From the NCBI RefSeq assembly GCF_003569765.1, contig NZ_QXMG01000010.1:1-64000 (forward strand): a DNA stretch of 64,000 bases. Direction: 5' to 3'. The notes beneath the pieces are model-generated. The model ran no database searches and had not been told where the DNA came from. It was given only the letters and a program-made list of their open reading frames with translations. Below are positions 47,851 to 56,794 of this stretch, one piece after another. The position numbers were made by a program, and so were the translations under genes. Numbering within the stretch: the first letter of the stretch is position 1; every line of letters begins with the position of its first letter. The stretch comes from Caldimonas tepidiphila. Lineage in GTDB: Bacteria; Pseudomonadota; Gammaproteobacteria; Burkholderiales; Burkholderiaceae_C.

Positions 47851-50538
47851 ATGCCGGATGCAGCCGTCGCAGATCGTCAGGAAAGCCGCCTCGGCAGGGC
47901 GCGGGTCGCGGCCGTCGCGGCCGTCGTCTTCGTCCTCGCCGCGCTGGTCGCCGCCTGGGTGATCCTGCTGCTCGAGGAGCACCGCGTCGAGCAGGTCCGC
48001 TTCGCGGCCAACATCGAGGGGGCCGACAAGGCCCAGGAGATCCGAACCGTCGTCGAGCGCGCGCTGTCGGCCACCTATGCGCTCGGGGCGCTCGTGCACC
48101 AGGGCAGGGGCACGGTGGAGGACTTCGAGCCGGTGGCGGCCGAGATGCTGCCCTTCTACCCGGGCGTGGCCGCGCTGCAGCTCTCGCCGGGCGGCGTGGT
48201 GCGGCAGGTTTTCCCGCTGGAGGGCAACCGGGGAGCGATCGGCCACGACCTGCTCGCCAACCCGCGGCGCAACCCGGAGGCCTTCATCGCGCGCGACACC
48301 GGCCGGCTGACGCTGGCCGGTCCCTTCGAGCTGCTGCAGGGCGGCATCGGGGCGGTCGGCCGCCTGCCGATCTACCTGCCGCGCGAGAAGGGCGGGGCGC
48401 TGGTGTTCTGGGGCTTCACGGCCGTGCTGATCCGCTTCCCGGACGTGCTGTTCAAGGCCCAGCTGCCGCAGCTCAGCGGCAGGGGCTACCACTACGCGCT
48501 GTGGCGGCGGTATCCGGAGAGCGGCGAGGTGCAGATCATCGCGGCATCGTCTCCCGAGCCCCTGCACGACACGGTGGACCACCCCATCGACATGCCCAAC
48601 GACCAGTGGACGCTCAGCATCGTGCCGCTCGAGGGGTGGAGCCAGGGGCGGCGGCTGGAGGCCCAGGTGGCGCTGGCGCTGCTGCTGTGCCTGCTGCTGG
48701 CCGCGGCGGCGGGGCAGATGGTGGCGCTGCAGATGAACCGCCGCCGCCTGCAGGACACCGTGGCGCTGGTGGAGCGCCAGAAGGCCGAGCTGCTCGCCAG
48801 CGAGGCGGACCTCCACCGCGCCCAGGCGGTCGCCGGCGTGGGCAGCTGGGTGCTCGACAGCCGCAGCGGCACGCTGGCGCTGTCGCCGCAGGCGCGCCTC
48901 ATCTTCGGCGTGGCGCAGGGCGAGCGGGTCGATCCGCAGGCCCTGAGGTCGCGCGTCCATCCCGCGGACGACGCGGCCTTCGGCCGCGCCTGGCAGCGCA
49001 TCCTCGACGGCGAGGCCTGCGAGGTGGAGCACCGCATCCTCCTCGACGGCGAGTGCCGCTGGGTGCGCGTGCTGGCCGAGGGCCGCAGGGAGCGGCCGCG
49101 GCGCGAGGGCGAGGGCGACGTGGTCGGCACGGTCCAGGACATCAGCCGGCGCAAGCGCGACGACGAGCTGATCTGGCGCCAGGCCAACCTGGACGGGCTC
49201 ACCGGCCTGGCGAACCGCCACCTGCTGCTCGACCGGCTGGACAAGGCGCTCGCCCGCGCCCGGCGCGGCGGGCACCGGGTCGGGCTGATGCTGCTGGACC
49301 TCGACGGCTTCAAGCAGGTGAACGACACGATGGGCCATCACGTCGGCGACGAGCTGCTGGTCGAGCTGGCGGCGCGGCTCAGGCGCGGCGTGCGGCCCTA
49401 CGACACCGCGGCGCGCCTCGGCGGCGACGAGTTCACGGTGGTCATCGAGGACCTCGGCCACGCGGAGGACCTGCTGCGCGTCGCCGACGGCGTGCTCAAG
49501 CTGCTGCGCGAGCCCTTCGAGCTCGAAGGCACGACCCGCCACCTCTCCGCCAGCATCGGGCTGGCGCTGCACCCCGACGACGCCGAGGACGCGCTGGCGC
49601 TGCTGCGCTGCGCCGACATCGCGATGTACCAGGCCAAGCGCCAAGGCAAGGACCGCTGCCAGTTCTACACCGCGCAGATGCAGCAGGCCGTGCTCGCGCG
49701 CATGGAGATCGAGGCCGAGCTGCGCGCCTCGCTGGAGCGCCGGGACTTCGAGCTGCGCTACCAGCCGATCGTCGATGCGGTGAGCGGCACCCTGGTCGGC
49801 GCCGAGGCGCTGCTGCGCTGGCGGCATCCCCGGCTCGGCTGGGTGCCGCCCCAGGACTTCATCCCGGTGGCCGAGGAGACCGGGCTGATCGTGCCGATCG
49901 GCCAGTGGGTGCTCGCCGAGGCCACGCGCCAGCTCGAGCAGTGGCGAGCGCTCGGCGGCCCGCCGCTGTACCTCGCGGTCAACGTCTCGGGCGTGCAGTT
50001 CCGCGAGGCCGGCCTGCAGGAGTTCGTGGCGCGGCTGCTGGCCGAGCGCGAGCTCGGCGACTGCCGGCTGATCCTGGAGATCACCGAGTCGGTGCTGATG
50101 GACGAGGGCGAGGCGGTCGAGGCGCGCATGCGCGGCATCAAGAGCCTGGGCGTGGGCTACTCGCTCGACGACTTCGGCACCGGCTACTCCTCGCTGTCGA
50201 GCCTGCGGCGCTTCCCGGTGGACACGGTGAAGATCGACCGCAGCTTCATCAGCGGCTGCCAGGAGGGCGGCAGCAGCGCGCGCCTCGTCGAGGCCATCGT
50301 CAGCATGGCGCACAGCATGAGCCTGACGGTGACGACCGAGGGCGTCGAGACGCAGGAGCAGGCCGCCTTCCTGCGCGCGCTCGGCTGCGACAGCCTGCAG
50401 GGCTACCTGATCGGCCGCCCGCTGCGGGCGGCGGACTTCGAGCGGCTGCTGCGCCGCAGCGCTGCCGCCCGGGGCACGGTGGCGGCGGACGCGGGCGGCG
50501 CGCAGCGCGGATCCGCCGGGGAGGCCCCCGGGAGGTGA
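47851..50538 (+). CDS. CHASE-PAS-GGDEF-EAL cyclic-di-GMP signalling protein
   Basis: An 895-residue inner-membrane protein that may make or break cyclic di-GMP. Helix at about residues 15-40, periplasmic CHASE sensor domain (about 45-265), second helix (about 275-297), PAS/PAC domain (about 315-430; GSWVLDSRSGTLALSPQARLIF). The GGDEF domain (about 445-600) keeps the GGDEF signature, so cyclase activity is possible. The EAL domain (about 620-870) keeps EALLRW, NVSG, EITES and DDFGTGYSS, so hydrolase activity is possible. The balance cannot be told. Good ribosome site GGAGGACAAGGGAG before ATG 47851. Confidence 0.93.
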   Translation: MPDAAVADRQESRLGRARVAAVAAVVFVLAALVAAWVILLLEEHRVEQVRFAANIEGADKAQEIRTVVERALSATYALGALVHQGRGTVEDFEPVAAEMLPFYPGVAALQLSPGGVVRQVFPLEGNRGAIGHDLLANPRRNPEAFIARDTGRLTLAGPFELLQGGIGAVGRLPIYLPREKGGALVFWGFTAVLIRFPDVLFKAQLPQLSGRGYHYALWRRYPESGEVQIIAASSPEPLHDTVDHPIDMPNDQWTLSIVPLEGWSQGRRLEAQVALALLLCLLLAAAAGQMVALQMNRRRLQDTVALVERQKAELLASEADLHRAQAVAGVGSWVLDSRSGTLALSPQARLIFGVAQGERVDPQALRSRVHPADDAAFGRAWQRILDGEACEVEHRILLDGECRWVRVLAEGRRERPRREGEGDVVGTVQDISRRKRDDELIWRQANLDGLTGLANRHLLLDRLDKALARARRGGHRVGLMLLDLDGFKQVNDTMGHHVGDELLVELAARLRRGVRPYDTAARLGGDEFTVVIEDLGHAEDLLRVADGVLKLLREPFELEGTTRHLSASIGLALHPDDAEDALALLRCADIAMYQAKRQGKDRCQFYTAQMQQAVLARMEIEAELRASLERRDFELRYQPIVDAVSGTLVGAEALLRWRHPRLGWVPPQDFIPVAEETGLIVPIGQWVLAEATRQLEQWRALGGPPLYLAVNVSGVQFREAGLQEFVARLLAERELGDCRLILEITESVLMDEGEAVEARMRGIKSLGVGYSLDDFGTGYSSLSSLRRFPVDTVKIDRSFISGCQEGGSSARLVEAIVSMAHSMSLTVTTEGVETQEQAAFLRALGCDSLQGYLIGRPLRAADFERLLRRSAAARGTVAADAGGAQRGSAGEAPGR

Positions 50539-50706
50539 GGCCATCCCGCCACCCGTGTTTTTTCCGGAACCGCAGGCCCTCCACGCAGGAGGCCGCGCGC
50601 CGAAGTGCCCGCCCTGTGGAGCGGACGCCGGGCTCACCCTTGCCCCTGCGACCCCGCACCTTCCCCTGGGGGAACCCGCGCCCGGCGCGATGCCGGCGCG
50701 TTCACC

Positions 50707-51369
50707 TCATTCCGCGCCGGTCTCTGCAGCGGAGTGCCGCAGGGGCTCGGCCGCGAAGGCGAGCGCGTCGTCGAGCCGGTCGTTGCCCCAGAACAGCTCG
50801 CCGCGCACCAGGAAGCTCGGAGCGCCGAAGAGGCCGAGCCGCTGCGCCTCGGCGGTCTGCTCGCGCAGCCGCGTGCGCGCGGCGCCGCGGACGGCCTCGT
50901 CGATCAACTCCGCCGCCGGCAGGCCCAGTTCCCGCAGCACCCCGGCCACGGTGTCCTGCGGGTCGATGTCGCGGTCGAGCGCGAAGTTCAGCCGCATCAT
51001 CTCGCGGCAGTAGGCGCCGATCCACGGCTGCCCCGCATGGGCCGCCGCCACGCGCATCGGCAGCACCGCGCTGCGCGGGAACACCGAGGGCTTCTTCCAC
51101 GGCAGCCCGTACTTGCGGCACTGGCGCTCCATGTCGCGCCACACGTAGGCGCCCTTCTCCTTCTGCAGCACGAAGGGCGAGCTGTCCCAGCCGAAGCTGT
51201 TGAAGATCGGCCCGAGCAGGAAGGGCCGCCACGCCACGCGCAGGCCGAGCCGCTCGGCGGCAGGCTCGATGCGCATCGCGCTCAGATAGCTGTAGTTGCT
51301 GGCGAAGTCGAACCAGAACCCGATCTCCGGCAGCGCGCCCGCCATGTCCTTGTCCCTGTCCTGCGTCAT
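50707..51369 (-). CDS. 2-hydroxychromene-2-carboxylate isomerase / DsbA-family oxidoreductase
   Basis: A 220-residue thioredoxin-fold protein of the HCCA isomerase/GST-kappa family. The start IGFWFDFASNYSYLSAMRIEP matches the SxYSY pattern near the active site; the usual DsbA CxxC is replaced by S-N-Y-S, as in HCCA isomerase. Other landmarks are WRPFLLGPIFNSFGWD and the end FGAPSFLVRGELFWGNDRLDDAL. HCCA isomerase converts an intermediate of naphthalene degradation using glutathione; stand-alone homologues have other, unknown substrates. The ATG at 51367-51369 has GGGAGGGG upstream. Next to a LysR gene on the same strand. Confidence 0.87.
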   Translation of the reverse strand: MTQDRDKDMAGALPEIGFWFDFASNYSYLSAMRIEPAAERLGLRVAWRPFLLGPIFNSFGWDSSPFVLQKEKGAYVWRDMERQCRKYGLPWKKPSVFPRSAVLPMRVAAAHAGQPWIGAYCREMMRLNFALDRDIDPQDTVAGVLRELGLPAAELIDEAVRGAARTRLREQTAEAQRLGLFGAPSFLVRGELFWGNDRLDDALAFAAEPLRHSAAETGAE

Positions 51370-51466
51370 CGGCGTCCCCTCCCATCCCTTCGCGTGGATC
51401 CGGGTGCGATTCGACCCGCTTCCCGAGGGCGGCTCAAGCGACTTTCCCGGCGTGCTTGCATGCGCC

Positions 51467-52390
51467 TCATGCATGCGAGTCCGTTTCGCCGCGCGCCTCC
51501 TCGAGGATCCAGTCCACCACCTGCCGCACCTCCGCACGGGGCTCGGGCTGCGCCTGCAGCAGCCAGCAGCCGGCGTGCTCGGGCAGGTCGGTCGCGAGCG
51601 GCTGCAGCGCGCACAGCCGCCCGTCCGCCAGCAGCGGCGCCACCAGCGGCAGCCGCCCGAGCGCCAGCCCCTGGCCGGCCACCGCCGCGTGCACCACCTG
51701 CTCGTACTGGTTGAAGCGCAGCATGCCGCGCGGCCGCGGCGCCGCGGGCCCGAGCGCGTCGAGCTGCCGCGCCCAGCCCACCTGCGCGGGGCGCTGCGGG
51801 GCGTCGAACTCCAGCAGCACCTGCTCGGCCAGCACCTCGCGCAGCGCGCGGCCGGCCAGGCCGAGCGAGGGATGCGCCACCGGCACCACCGACTCGCCGA
51901 AGAGGCGCAGCGCGCCGCGTGGCGGCGTGTCGTCGTGGATGTAGCGGATCGCGAGGTCCACCCCCTCGCGCTGCAGGTCCAGCGACTGGTTGGTCGCGGC
52001 CACGCGCAGGTCGATCTCCGGGTGGCGCTGCTGCAGCCGGCCCAGGCGCGGCAGCAGCCACAGCGCGGTCACGCCGGTGCTGGCGGTGATCGTGACCGGC
52101 TCGCGCGCGCCGCGCCGCGCCAGCGTGCCGCACAGGTCCTGCAGCTGCTGCAGCGCGAGGTCGGCGACGCGGAACAGCCGCTCGCCCTCGGGCGTGAAGC
52201 GGACCTGCCGGTGGCCGCGCACCAGCAGCTTCGTATCCAGCGCCTCCTCCAGCGCCAGCACCTGCCGGCTCACCGCGGACTGCGTCAGGCACAGGTCCTG
52301 CGCCGCGAGCGTGATGCTCATGCGCCGCCCCACCGCGACGAAGCCGCGCAGCGCATCGAGCGGGGGCAGCCGGTGCAGGGGCAGTGACAT
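51467..52390 (-). CDS. LysR-family transcriptional regulator (GcvA-like)
   Basis: A 307-residue regulator. The N-terminal winged helix-turn-helix has LRGFVAVGRRMSITLAAQDLCLTQSAVSRQVLALEEALDTKLL (residues 14-56), close to GcvA and BetI-type LysRs. A periplasmic-binding-like effector domain runs from about residue 95 to the end. It is divergent from the MFS gene across 117 bases, so it probably controls that gene, and may also control the downstream isomerase. The effector is unknown. Confidence 0.92.
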   Translation of the reverse strand: MSLPLHRLPPLDALRGFVAVGRRMSITLAAQDLCLTQSAVSRQVLALEEALDTKLLVRGHRQVRFTPEGERLFRVADLALQQLQDLCGTLARRGAREPVTITASTGVTALWLLPRLGRLQQRHPEIDLRVAATNQSLDLQREGVDLAIRYIHDDTPPRGALRLFGESVVPVAHPSLGLAGRALREVLAEQVLLEFDAPQRPAQVGWARQLDALGPAAPRPRGMLRFNQYEQVVHAAVAGQGLALGRLPLVAPLLADGRLCALQPLATDLPEHAGCWLLQAQPEPRAEVRQVVDWILEEARGETDSHA

Positions 52391-52507
52391 TCCGATTCCT
52401 CATGCGAACGATGCAGGAAGATTGCTTGAGCCGGTCCCCGTCGTCAATTCGAATCGGGGCTGCGGGCCGCCTTCCGGACGGCCGGCGACAGGCGAAGGGA
52501 GACGGCG
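52391..52507. promoter_or_regulatory. LysR-MFS divergent regulatory region
   Basis: 117 bases between divergent starts, the usual place for a LysR binding site. I could not pick one T-N11-A motif with confidence. A GAAGGGAGACG ribosome site sits before ATG 52508. Confidence 0.45.
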
Positions 52508-53755
52508 ATGATGCGGGGCGAGACGGGGGAGCAGGCGGGCGCCGGGCTGCACGGGCGGCTGCTGCTGGCGGTGGTGTGCGGCGGGCTGGTGATGGGGCTC
52601 GCGCTCGGCGTGCGGCACGTGCAGGGCCTGTTCCTGCTGCCGATGACGCTGGAGCGCGGCTGGTCGCGCGAGGCCTTCGGCTTCGCGCTGGCGATGCAGA
52701 ACCTGGTCTGGGGCCTGGCGCAGCCCTTCACCGGCATGATCGCCGACCGCTTCGGCGCGCTGCGCGTCGTCGTCGCCGGCATGGGGCTCTACCTGCTCGG
52801 GCTGGCGGGGATGTCGGTCGCCGCGACGCCGCTGGCGCTGACGGCGAGCAACGGGCTGCTCGTCGGCGTGGCGCTGTCGGGCACGGCCTTCGGCCTCGTC
52901 TACGGGGCGCTGAGCCGCATCGCGCCCCCTGCGCAGCGCAGCGCGGCGCTGGGCCTCGCGGGCGCGGTGGGCGGATTGGGCCAGTTCCTGATGGTGCCGA
53001 TCGCGCAGGGGCTGATGGAGTGGCTCGGATGGGCCGCGGCGCTGCTCGCGCTCGGCCTCGCCTTCGCGGCCTGCCTGCCGGCGGTGCGCGCGTTCGACGA
53101 CCGCGCCGAGCTCGGCGCGGCGGCGCGCGCGGGCGGCCCGTCGATGGGCGCCGCGATCCGCGAGGCCTTCGCGCACCGCGGCTTCTGGCTGCTGAACCTG
53201 GGCTTCCTCGCCTGCGGCTTCCAGCTCGCCTTCATCGCCTCGCACCTGCCGGCCTACCTGCTCGACCGGGGGCTCGCGCCCGGCGTCGCGGTGGCGGGGC
53301 TGGCCACGATCGCGCTGGCCAACGTCGCGGGCACCTGGCTGTGCGGCTGGGCGGGCGGGCGCTGGCGGCGCAAGCGGCTGCTCGCGGGCATCTACCTGCT
53401 GCGCAGCGCGGCGATGGCGCTGTTCCTGCTGCTGCCGCTCTCGCCGCTGACGGTCTATGCCTTCTGCGCCGCGATGGGGCTGATGTGGCTCGGCACCCTG
53501 CCGCTGACGAGCGGGCTGCTGTCGCAGGTCTTCGGCGTGCGCTGGATCGCCACGCTGTTCGGCTTCGTCTTCTTCGGCCACCAGCTCGGCGCCTTCCTCG
53601 GCGTGTGGCTGGGCGCGCGGGTGTTCGACGCGACCGGCTCCTACGAGGCGCTGTGGCTCGGCTCGATGGCGCTCGGGCTGCTGGCGGCCGTGCTGCACTG
53701 GCCGATCGACGACCGCGAGATCGCGCGGCCGGCTGCCGTGGCGGCGGGCGCATGA
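52508..53755 (+). CDS. MFS transporter
   Basis: A 415-residue protein with twelve predicted helices and the major facilitator pattern: IADRFGALRVVVAGMGLYLLGL in the loop 2-3 region near residue 78 and a long central loop near residue 195-215. Similar to monocarboxylate/oxalate-type MFS proteins in the N-terminal half (GVRHVQGLFLLPMTLERGWSREAFGFALAMQNLVWG). Substrate unknown. Its stop overlaps the start of a 49-residue gene (ATGA at 53752-53755). Probably under the LysR gene next door. Confidence 0.88.
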   Translation: MMRGETGEQAGAGLHGRLLLAVVCGGLVMGLALGVRHVQGLFLLPMTLERGWSREAFGFALAMQNLVWGLAQPFTGMIADRFGALRVVVAGMGLYLLGLAGMSVAATPLALTASNGLLVGVALSGTAFGLVYGALSRIAPPAQRSAALGLAGAVGGLGQFLMVPIAQGLMEWLGWAAALLALGLAFAACLPAVRAFDDRAELGAAARAGGPSMGAAIREAFAHRGFWLLNLGFLACGFQLAFIASHLPAYLLDRGLAPGVAVAGLATIALANVAGTWLCGWAGGRWRRKRLLAGIYLLRSAAMALFLLLPLSPLTVYAFCAAMGLMWLGTLPLTSGLLSQVFGVRWIATLFGFVFFGHQLGAFLGVWLGARVFDATGSYEALWLGSMALGLLAAVLHWPIDDREIARPAAVAAGA

Positions 53756-53901
53756 AGGGCCTGCGCTCCGCGGCGGGCCGGGTCGCGCTCGGGCTGGCCG
53801 CCGCCGTGCCTGCCGCGCTCGGGCTCGCGCTGGCGTTCTCGGCCTGGCTGCGTCCGGGCCATGTGCTGGACTGGCTCGCGGTGCTGGCCTTCTGCGGCTG
53901 A
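53752..53901 (+). CDS. 49-residue single-pass membrane protein, coupled to the MFS gene
   Basis: A tiny protein, MKGLRSAAGRVALGLAAAV followed by PAALGLALAFSAWLRPGHVL and a hydrophobic end DWLAVLAFCG. Two hydrophobic stretches suggest a membrane peptide. The four-base ATGA overlap with the MFS gene supports translation. No family recognised; it could be a transporter accessory peptide. Confidence 0.55.
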   Translation: MKGLRSAAGRVALGLAAAVPAALGLALAFSAWLRPGHVLDWLAVLAFCG

Positions 53902-53962
53902 GGCGGGGCGGGGCCGGGCCGGTTGCGGAGCGCCCGGCGCAGCCGGCAGCCCGATCCCGGCC

Positions 53963-55156
53963 TCAATCCGCCTTGAAAGGATCGGCGTGGCGCGGATTGG
54001 AGAGGAACTCGTGGTCGGTCAGGGTTCTGAGGAAGGCGATGATGTCCGCCTGCTCCTGCTCGTTCAGGTCGATGCGGCTGATCAGCGGGCTCTTCAGGGG
54101 GTTGGCGCGACCATCGCCGGCATGCGGGCCGCTGGTGATCTGGCGCCCGCCCGCCGCATAGGTCCGCAGCACCTCCTCCAGCGTGGCCACCGAGCCGTCG
54201 TGCATGTAGGGCGCCGTCACTTCCACGTTGCGCAGGCTGGGAGCGCGGAAGCGGCCCATGTCGCCGGCCTGCGCAGTGAGCTCGAACAGGCCGCGGTTGG
54301 GCTCGGGATAGGCACCCGTGCCGCCGAGGTTGTAGAGCCCGGTGTTGTGGAACGGCGTCGGGACGAGGCGGCTGGCGGAGTGAAGGATCTGGTTGTTGAA
54401 GTTGAAGCTGCCGTGGCAGTGGAAGCACTCGGCCTTTTCCCCGAAGAAGAGCCGCATGCCGCGCTGCTCCGCGTCGCTCAGCGTCGTCTCGCCGACCAGC
54501 CACCGGTCGTAGCGGCTGTTGCCGGAGATCAGCGTGCGCTGGAAGGCCGCGATGGCCTTGATCACGTTGCCCCAGTGCAGCGGCCGGGCCTCGCCGGGGA
54601 AGGCCGCGGCGAAGCGCTCGGGATAACGCGAGGGCAGCGTGTCCTCGCGCAGGCGCTGCAGCACGGCTTCCTTGTTGCCGTCGTTGACGCCCATCTCCAC
54701 CGGGTGCTCGCCGAACAGCGGGGTCTCCATCTGGCGCTCCAGCGTCACGAGCGAGGGGTTGGCCCAGGTGAGGGTGGCGTTGTAGGCCACGTTCGAGAGG
54801 TGCTGGGAGCTGCGCGGGTGCAGCTCGCCCGTCGCTCCCAGGGAGCGAGCGAGGCCGTCGCTGAAGGCCTTCTCCTGGACATGGCAGCCGGCGCAGGCCA
54901 GCCGCCCGTTGCCCGACAGGCGCTTGTCGTAGAAGAGGTAGCGGCCGAGCTCGACCTTCTGCGCCGACATCGGGTTGTCCGCCGGCACCCGGGGCTCCGG
55001 GAACCTCGCCGGCAGCGACCAGGTCCAGGGCTCGACCGCGGTCGGGGGCTCGCCCGCTGCGCTGCCGCCGCCCCCTGCTCCGCCACCGCAGGCAGCAAGG
55101 CCGGCCACCACGGCGGCGAGCGCGGCGCCCGTGGCGATCCGGGATGCGGCCCGCAT
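53963..55156 (-). CDS. mbnH: MbnH-family di-heme enzyme (cytochrome c peroxidase-like)
   Basis: A 397-residue di-heme protein of the bacterial cytochrome c peroxidase superfamily, MbnH branch. The N-terminus is a lipoprotein or signal sequence (LAAVVAGLAACGGG, lipobox LAAC). Heme motifs are CAGCH (88-92) and CFHCH (244-248). Conserved KVELGRYLFYDKRLSGNGRLAC and VEVTAPYMHDGSVATLEEVLRTY are present. MbnH proteins form a high-valent di-heme state and convert a Trp of the partner MbnP to kynurenine. The stop of the upstream mbnP overlaps this start by one base (TGATG), so the two are translationally coupled. Confidence 0.92.
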   Translation of the reverse strand: MRAASRIATGAALAAVVAGLAACGGGAGGGGSAAGEPPTAVEPWTWSLPARFPEPRVPADNPMSAQKVELGRYLFYDKRLSGNGRLACAGCHVQEKAFSDGLARSLGATGELHPRSSQHLSNVAYNATLTWANPSLVTLERQMETPLFGEHPVEMGVNDGNKEAVLQRLREDTLPSRYPERFAAAFPGEARPLHWGNVIKAIAAFQRTLISGNSRYDRWLVGETTLSDAEQRGMRLFFGEKAECFHCHGSFNFNNQILHSASRLVPTPFHNTGLYNLGGTGAYPEPNRGLFELTAQAGDMGRFRAPSLRNVEVTAPYMHDGSVATLEEVLRTYAAGGRQITSGPHAGDGRANPLKSPLISRIDLNEQEQADIIAFLRTLTDHEFLSNPRHADPFKAD

Positions 55157-56094
55157 CACTTCGCCACGGCCCTGAACAGGGTCTGGGCCGCGCCGCCCGC
55201 GATCGGCCGCCCGGTGCCGCTGCCGTCGGGCTTCCAGTCGATGGCGAGCGCCTCGAACACGCGCAGGCACTCCGGGTCCGTGCCGCCGGACATGCAGCCC
55301 GGCCCGCCGCCCCGGTTGACCGTGATGTCGGTCCCCGCGAGCAGCGCCTGCAGATCGATCGCGATCCTCTGCGTGGCGGGATCGAAGTTCGCCAGCGTGA
55401 ACTCCATGCGGTTCGGCGCCGCGCACGACACCGTCTCGCCGCTGGCCGGGTTGCCACTGCAGCCCGTCGAGCCGAGGTGGAAGAGGAATGAGCTCGTCGT
55501 CCAGGGGCGGGACGTGCCGGCCGGCTCGGTGAGCTCGATGTTGGCGAACTTGCGGCCGGACTGCCAGCTCCAGGCCATCCCCTGGAGGTCGAGCGGCCGG
55601 GGGGCCATGGCGTAGTCGCTGTGGTTCAGCGCGAAGGGCACGCCCATCGTCAGCTTCACCCCGGTGTAGTCGCCTGCCGGCACGGTGCCCCGGATCGTGG
55701 CGTTGGTCGCGGCGGTGCCCTCGCTGCACGCGCCGCTTCCGTCCTCCAGGTCGATCAGGGTCAGGCTGTCGCTGCCCGCGGTAAGGTTCCAGTCGTCGTT
55801 GGCGCCCAGCGCGAGGGCCACTTCGCTGCCATCGGACCTGAGCAGCCTGACGTTCGAGATGTAGAAGCGCAGGTCCTGGAGCTGCGCGTCGACGCCGCCG
55901 CTGCCCAGCCCGCTCACCAGGGTGCCGCAGCTCACCGGCGCGCTGCCGGCCCGGGCGACGAACTCCAGGGTGACGCCCTGGGCAAGGCCCTGGCCGGCCT
56001 CCCTCTCACCGCCGCCTCCACCGCAGCCGGCAAGGGCGGCGACGGTCGCGAGTGCCAGGGTCGGGAGCAGGCGGAGCTGGAATTCTTTCTTCAT
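55156..56094 (-). CDS. mbnP: MbnP-family copper-binding protein (four-Cys 'metallo-mystery' partner)
   Basis: A 312-residue periplasmic lipoprotein (lipobox LAGC, Cys24). The mature part has the MbnP layout: cysteines at 56, 123, 212, 224, 267 and 276, a QLQDLRFYISNVRLL core near residue 71, GVKLTMGVPFALNHSDY with His158, a MAWSWQSGRKF segment near 173 and FLFHLGSTGC with His206. In characterised members a Trp becomes kynurenine and forms part of a Cu(I) site; which of the tryptophans here (102, 175, 177, 198, 287) is modified cannot be told. No methanobactin precursor or MbnB/C genes are nearby. It is followed by mbnH. Confidence 0.9.
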   Translation of the reverse strand: MKKEFQLRLLPTLALATVAALAGCGGGGGEREAGQGLAQGVTLEFVARAGSAPVSCGTLVSGLGSGGVDAQLQDLRFYISNVRLLRSDGSEVALALGANDDWNLTAGSDSLTLIDLEDGSGACSEGTAATNATIRGTVPAGDYTGVKLTMGVPFALNHSDYAMAPRPLDLQGMAWSWQSGRKFANIELTEPAGTSRPWTTSSFLFHLGSTGCSGNPASGETVSCAAPNRMEFTLANFDPATQRIAIDLQALLAGTDITVNRGGGPGCMSGGTDPECLRVFEALAIDWKPDGSGTGRPIAGGAAQTLFRAVAK

Positions 56095-56794
56095 GGGAGG
56101 TTTCTTGTCCTGGTGGGTAGGCATCGAGGATGGGCAAGGGGCGCCGGTTCGACAGCTTGCGCCGGGCGCAAGGCTCGTTCGCCCGTGCGGCGTCCCGTCG
56201 CGCAAGCTGCGCCCGGTCGCGCCGGGCGAGACGTCAGGGCATGGGGTCCGGGGGGCTCCCGCCATCCGGGGGCGGGCGGCGCCGGACAAGGCGAGACAGA
56301 TGCGAAGCTCCTGCGTTCGCGCCGCAGTGGAGTGGACGCTGCTGCGGCCGATCGGGCGCCGAATGAATGGAGAGGATCGCTCGACAGTACATCGAGGAAA
56401 GCGGCGACGGTAATCGGAATCCGCTCATGATTCCGTCTTCTCCAAGCATGGCAGGCATCGGATGAGCGTCCGATGCCTTATTACGGGAATATCGTGCAAC
56501 TCCATGATTGATTCGCCTTGGCCTTGCTCGGAAACCTGCCTCGGCTGGAAGCGGGTTCCGGACGCCAATCAAAGCTGAAGGATCCCGACGTTACTTGAAC
56601 GCGAAAGACGGATAGACCCCTCGTCCTGGGGTGCTCACCAATTCCGGGGGTAAGCGCCTCTCATTTGCTGCAGCGGGAAATTCCTTCGGGGCAGAGGATT
56701 CGAGGGGCGAGAATCTATACTGGGACGGCTTGGCGTGTCACGGCGAGTCTCGTGTGTGACGGAGCCGGCATTCAACCACTTCAGAATACGTCCC
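56095..56794. other. 700-base gene-free stretch with several hairpins
   Basis: Between the divergent mbnP and DUF1028 genes I see no supported gene. It is clearly more AT-rich in its second half. It contains a perfect ten-base stem, AGGCATCGGA with TCCGATGCCT (56453-56478), preceded by a smaller CGGAAT/ATTCCG hairpin near 56415-56435. The first ~100 bases should hold the mbnP promoter. A small RNA or a decayed gene is possible. Confidence 0.5.
56453..56478. terminator. strong orphan hairpin
   Basis: Perfect ten-base stem with a six-base loop (TGAGCG). It is followed on the plus strand by TATTA and is not adjacent to the end of any gene I can call. It may be the terminator of an unseen small transcript on either strand. 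Confidence 0.4.

Noticed and set aside
46480-50637. 1385-residue open frame on the minus strand
   Set aside because: It is antisense to the GGDEF-EAL gene and out of frame with the ferredoxin gene; its composition is Arg/Ala/Gln-rich noise.
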